Shown here in pieces: positions 16,021-19,580 of a stretch of 19,580 nt of DNA (its first letter is position 1; each line of letters starts with the position of its first letter). Origin of the DNA: DSOS01 sp035286585 (GTDB lineage: Bacteria; Chloroflexota; Anaerolineae; Anaerolineales; UBA4823); NCBI GenBank assembly GCA_035286585.1, contig DATEDC010000166.1, forward strand, positions 1 through 19,580, in the 5' to 3' direction. The translations under genes were made by a program, and so were the position numbers. Under the pieces are notes generated by a model that saw only the letters and a program-made list of their open reading frames with translations, was not told where the DNA came from and ran no database searches.

Positions 16021-17436
16021 CTAGTTGTTTTGCCCGATCCATCCGGAGGGCATCGCGCCGGGGTCCCCTTCTGCGCACAGCAGGTCACCGCAGAAATAGA
16101 TGTCTCGTTCGGGCAAGTGGGGAGGGTTTGTAGCGCCGACCTTGTCATTAACAATAAACGTGCCATAGTGCCCCACGAACGCCTGGACCATTTTTATTGG
16201 ATGGCAGTCCGGGCCGGGCGCAGTACAGGACAGGTTCAGCTCGCCAAACCGGGTCACATACCCTTCTGCTGTTATTCGGCCCAGACGGGAATCGTCATCG
16301 AAGTTTGCCAGGTTATCCCATTCAGCCGGTATTCTGCCAGCTATCTGAGCTACCTGCGTAGTACTGTTGTTATAGCGACAACCAGCGGGATTGTACGTGA
16401 GGCCACCATCTGACGAGCATAACCAGAGAAAGGTGAACGGGTAGGTCTGGTCGTTCCAGTCGAGGATCTGGTAGGTGTCCCTGATTTGGAAAAGCAAGCC
16501 AAACAGTGGTGAACCAGAATCGCCCAGGTTATTCGGCTCAGAAACCCATGTCGAACCAGCATTCTCCCGGCTTGAAAGGAAATTCTCGAGGGTTGGATAT
16601 TTATCACAAGGCGAGATTCCGCCAGTACATTCCACAAAGAAATAAGGCTTCAAGCCGGAATCATAGGCCTGGCTGGGTGTGTCTGGGTATGGCAGAACAA
16701 CACCTTGATAGGGGGCGGTCCTTTGTCCATAGTCCTGGTGCTGGTTGACGAAGACATAACCGTAGTCAGTTGGGTTGTCTGCAAGGCACTGGCGTAGCAT
16801 TCCTAGAGCACTATGGATGCGGGTCTCGAATTCCACAGCGTAGTTTCCGAAGTTGTGGTACTGGATGACCAACGCATCCACGCCAATTGTCGCACCCTCC
16901 GCGCCCTCGCAACCTGTTGTGTGAGAGAGGACGACATCCCACTTGAAGCCGCCATGTTTGTGCGTGTTTTCCATCGGCGAGGAGGGGTTGGTATGCCCGA
17001 CTCCCACACCGCCGATCAATGCCCGCAAGTCGAAACCGGGGAATGCCGCCGCCACTTCGGGTGTAAACGAATTCTGGCCGTGCTCGTGGTCGTAATGGCA
17101 GCCCCGGGCGCTATCCCAGAGGGTGTGAAACAGGCTGTTATCATGCGCCTCACCAGAGTCCGCGCAGAGCGGCGCGCCTGGGTAGGGCGCATTGGCCATC
17201 GGCTCAGGGGCAAGGGGCTGTAGCTGGCTCGGAGCCGGGGAGGGCTCCAACATGGTCTTGGGTTTGGATGCATCGGGTGAATCCGCAGGTTGAGTTGCAG
17301 GTGTGGTGGGCGAGGGAAGCGCTGTCAAAGTACCAGCTACACCCGTAGCAACCTGATCCGGCCCAAATGATGCCGTGCAACCCTGGGTAACCAATAAAAA
17401 CAATGCTGATAGCAGGAGTATAGATTTAGCTTTCAT
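16021..17436 (-). CDS. His- and Cys-rich secreted lipoprotein of unknown function
   Basis: This 471-residue protein starts with a lipoprotein-type signal (about 1-19, ending LLVTQGC, with C20 as the lipidated residue; Gln at -2 is not the usual choice). A low-complexity Pro/Thr/Ala linker spans about 35-88. The folded part (about 90-471) has 12 Cys, an even number that fits disulfide bonds outside the cell, and a striking His-rich core: 'FHTLW' (103-107), 'GCHYDHEHG' (112-120), 'GHTN' (147-150), 'ENTHKHGGFKW' (156-166), 'SHTTGC' and 'QYHNFG'. Such spacing suggests metal binding. I recall similar 'CHYDHEHG ... THKHxGxK' patterns in uncharacterised secreted bacterial proteins, but no function. 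The neighbours are a propeller protein upstream and a GT4 gene downstream, so a role at the glycan-covered surface is likely but unproven. Confidence 0.8.
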   Translation of the reverse strand: MKAKSILLLSALFLLVTQGCTASFGPDQVATGVAGTLTALPSPTTPATQPADSPDASKPKTMLEPSPAPSQLQPLAPEPMANAPYPGAPLCADSGEAHDNSLFHTLWDSARGCHYDHEHGQNSFTPEVAAAFPGFDLRALIGGVGVGHTNPSSPMENTHKHGGFKWDVVLSHTTGCEGAEGATIGVDALVIQYHNFGNYAVEFETRIHSALGMLRQCLADNPTDYGYVFVNQHQDYGQRTAPYQGVVLPYPDTPSQAYDSGLKPYFFVECTGGISPCDKYPTLENFLSSRENAGSTWVSEPNNLGDSGSPLFGLLFQIRDTYQILDWNDQTYPFTFLWLCSSDGGLTYNPAGCRYNNSTTQVAQIAGRIPAEWDNLANFDDDSRLGRITAEGYVTRFGELNLSCTAPGPDCHPIKMVQAFVGHYGTFIVNDKVGATNPPHLPERDIYFCGDLLCAEGDPGAMPSGWIGQNN

Positions 17437-17496
17437 TTGATTTTCTCTGAGAATCGGATAAGAGGGGATTTTTTCAACCAGCCGCAGAAGCGCCCC

Positions 17497-19580
17497 TTAC
17501 GGAGCTTCAAGGGCCGCGACCAGGTTGTCGATATAGTAGAGATCGCCGACCGGGACAATCGGGGTATCGAGATATTTCACCAGCTCCTCGCGCGGCGCAT
17601 TCTTGACCATGGCGAGCGCCTGGAAGAGGGAGTGGGTTTGTTGGTAGGGCATGATCGTGAATTCCCCCTGGGTTTCGCCGTTGTGGGCGACCATCCAATA
17701 CGGGGCGATGTCCTGGTATTTTTGCAGGATGCTGAGGATATCTTTATCGGGATTTGACGACCTGGCGTTGGCAGCCAGGTAATCAGCCAGCTCGGGAGTC
17801 ATGTAGGCAAAGTTATAGTAGGTGATCAGCGATTCGAAGTAGCATTCGTTCTCGCACGTCCAGGGCTCCTGGGGATTGGGGAAGGCCATCAAGTTCTGCA
17901 AGCGCAGGGTCTTTAGCCGTTCAAGCTCAGCCGCGTAGGCGGCATACTGGGCTGGCGTCTGACCAGCCATTTTCGCCAGTTCGATATATCCAACGTAGCC
18001 AGCGATATAGGCATTGTGGACGTTGGGGAAGGCTTTCAGGTAAGCGTTGGTTAAAACTGTGGCGTCGCTCGAATTTCTATTCGCAGTGATCGGAGCTTTG
18101 AGTCTGGTTCCTAACTGGTTCAACAGTGTTTGGGCGTCCGCCAGACCTGCCTGGGCGTATTTCCACAGGGCGTACACGCTGTGGGGCGGTAAGCTCCACC
18201 CGGAAAACGATGAACCTTGCTCCGGCCCTTTGTTGGGAATGGTAAATGTCCGAAACAATGTTTCTGCTGGAGGATACGAATAGGGATCTCTCTGCAGGCC
18301 ACTGGTAAAACCGATGTGAGAGTAGCTGGCAGGTGAAAAGAGGGCAAACTCTGTTTGCAGATACGCTTTTACCTGGTTCTGCAAATTTGTCGAGAGATGG
18401 GGAAGCGCTCGCAAGAGCACAAGCTGTACATCTGCCGGGTTATGCCAGTAATCCGTCAATGAGTCTTCGAATGCCCGCGACTGATAACCAATAGAAGTAA
18501 TATAACTGGGCTTAAGATGTCCGGCTGCGACGATTTCTGAAACTTCCTGTTCCAGACGGGAGGTCAAGAACTGGTCTGTCAATGACGAAGGGCTGCTGGG
18601 TGCTGGGGTAATTTGAGCTGAAGGCAGGAGAGGCGCACCGGACCCGGCCCCTCCAGGAGCAAACGCCACCAGGGCATTACCCAGTATGACGTAGAGTTTC
18701 CCCAGGTAGATCGCCGGGCCAACTTTATCGTTCTCGCTCCAGAATACTGACGGAAGCCCTGGGGGGTTGGAATTTGGGACTGGGTCCCAGAAAAATTTGA
18801 CTGCTTCCTGGAAGTAGAAATTGGGCATCCCAATGTTGGCCGGCCAGGAGAAGAAAGGCAAGCCAGGACTGGAGATATAGCGCCACTGGCGGTTAACATC
18901 ATCCATGTTGGAGAGAAAATTAACATTAGGCTGAGAGATATCTACCGCACCTACAAAGCGGTCGCAACATAGATTCCAATAGATTTTATCCCCCGCGGCT
19001 GACATGCCAAGGGGCTCGTCTCCAGGCCAGAAGCCACTTTGTCCAGTCATATTGGAGTAAGGCACGCTCATAATAGAAGTGCCAACTTTCCAACCCGCGA
19101 TGGTCTTACTGCCAAAACCGCCAGCTCCACGAGTGAGCGTCCGGAAATAGAGGACATTGTCAAATCCAGAAACAACGGGTGGAGAGGGCGTGCCAGCGTC
19201 ACCCGCCCAGGTTACAGGAGCCGCATCGGTAATGCCGTCGTTGTCGATATCAAAAGCCACTTCCTGACCGTTGACACGATCGAAAAAGATAGCATTGCGG
19301 TAATGGGGAAACCTCTCAAAATAATCGGCGAAGGTGATGCCGTGGGGATTGATATTGACATCCATGGTGGCTGTGCTGCTGGCCCAATCCCCCGATACGA
19401 AGCCCAACTCACCGGGCACCCAGGAATTAGAGATCGCGCAACCAGCAGGGCGGGTAGCCGGGGGGACCGGATCAGAACAGAAGAGGTAATCATTCTCTTC
19501 GCCGTTTTGCCCGGATCCAAATGAGGCGCGGGTAAAGATGACATAATTTTGGTAGATCACCGGCCACCAGGAATAAAAGC
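17497..19580 (-). CDS. Secreted PQQ-like beta-propeller protein with alpha-helical C-terminal domain (5' truncated by window)
   Basis: The frame is open through the right edge (codons for F-Y-S-W-W-P precede the first start-like GTG at 19560), so the N-terminus and any signal peptide are missing. At least 694 residues are visible. Numbered from that GTG, residues of about 1-305 are rich in propeller-like strand patterns such as 'WPVIYQNYVIFTR', 'VVSGFDNVLYFRT', 'GDKIYWN' and 'GPAIYLGKLYVILGNALVAF', resembling PQQ-type repeats. A short Pro/Ser linker follows (about 313-327), then a mostly helical region (about 328-687) with 'CENECYFESLITYYNFAYM', which I do not recognise. A calcium-loop-like DIDNDGITD lies at 104-112. 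It is the first gene of the visible - strand locus, 60 nt before the lipoprotein gene. Substrate and activity are unknown. Confidence 0.75.
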   Translation of the reverse strand, partial: FYSWWPVIYQNYVIFTRASFGSGQNGEENDYLFCSDPVPPATRPAGCAISNSWVPGELGFVSGDWASSTATMDVNINPHGITFADYFERFPHYRNAIFFDRVNGQEVAFDIDNDGITDAAPVTWAGDAGTPSPPVVSGFDNVLYFRTLTRGAGGFGSKTIAGWKVGTSIMSVPYSNMTGQSGFWPGDEPLGMSAAGDKIYWNLCCDRFVGAVDISQPNVNFLSNMDDVNRQWRYISSPGLPFFSWPANIGMPNFYFQEAVKFFWDPVPNSNPPGLPSVFWSENDKVGPAIYLGKLYVILGNALVAFAPGGAGSGAPLLPSAQITPAPSSPSSLTDQFLTSRLEQEVSEIVAAGHLKPSYITSIGYQSRAFEDSLTDYWHNPADVQLVLLRALPHLSTNLQNQVKAYLQTEFALFSPASYSHIGFTSGLQRDPYSYPPAETLFRTFTIPNKGPEQGSSFSGWSLPPHSVYALWKYAQAGLADAQTLLNQLGTRLKAPITANRNSSDATVLTNAYLKAFPNVHNAYIAGYVGYIELAKMAGQTPAQYAAYAAELERLKTLRLQNLMAFPNPQEPWTCENECYFESLITYYNFAYMTPELADYLAANARSSNPDKDILSILQKYQDIAPYWMVAHNGETQGEFTIMPYQQTHSLFQALAMVKNAPREELVKYLDTPIVPVGDLYYIDNLVAALEAP

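Noticed and set aside
15999..16166. N-terminal extension of the second GT4 gene
   Set aside because: The 56 extra residues overlap the lipoprotein gene by about 145 bp, contain no GT4-like strand, and are rich in Cys and Ser codons from the antisense of the other gene.
16813..17223. A 136-codon + strand frame
   Set aside because: It lies wholly inside the lipoprotein gene on the other strand and shows no domain or ribosome binding site.

Overview
The window looks like chromosomal DNA from an uncultured or little-studied member of the Chloroflexota, probably class Anaerolineae. That placement is inference. It rests on lipoprotein and surface-protein linkers rich in Pro and Thr (the 'VATGVAGTLTAL...PSPTTPATQPA' style), secreted beta-propeller proteins, a single-chain Wzc-like tyrosine kinase, and a YbhFSRG-like exporter with a very long HlyD adaptor and no outer-membrane channel gene beside it. 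No rRNA, tRNA, CRISPR array, insertion sequence or integrase was found.

Left block (1-5409, + strand). This is a compact, GC-rich operon for an ABC-2 type exporter: the C-terminal half of an ATPase (its Walker A and LSGGQ regions lie outside the window), two ABC-2 permeases and a HlyD-family adaptor. It is followed by what looks like the C-terminal part of an SRPBCC-fold protein that has lost its N-terminus, and by a class I SAM-dependent methyltransferase. The first two junctions are tight (ATGA overlap, 2-nt gap), so the ATPase and permeases are probably one transport complex; the adaptor follows after 118 nt.

Middle (5410-5731). A 322-bp non-coding stretch separates two convergent transcription units. 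It holds an 11-bp perfect-stem hairpin that is probably a shared bidirectional terminator.

Right block (19580 down to 5732, all on the - strand). Nine genes form one long surface-polysaccharide and envelope locus. In transcription order they are: a secreted PQQ-like beta-propeller protein with an alpha-helical C-terminal domain (5' end cut by the window), a His- and Cys-rich lipoprotein of unknown function, a GT4 glycosyltransferase, a membrane-anchored Asp-box propeller protein, a sulfatase-fold enzyme without the formylglycine motif, a GT-C-type multi-spanning membrane protein, a second GT4 enzyme, a membrane GT2 enzyme with DxD, TED and QxxRW motifs, and a Wzz/Wzc-type BY-kinase. The glycosyltransferases and kinase suggest export and chain-length control of a polysaccharide. 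The sulfatase-fold enzyme could decorate or edit the glycan, and the three secreted proteins may bind or process it at the surface. No flippase (Wzx), polymerase (Wzy), priming phosphoglycosyltransferase or sugar-nucleotide gene is in view, so the locus probably continues past the right edge or is completed elsewhere.

The least explained parts are the trio of secreted proteins (13231-14721, 16021-17436, 17497-19580) and the sulfatase-fold enzyme with a non-standard active-site segment.
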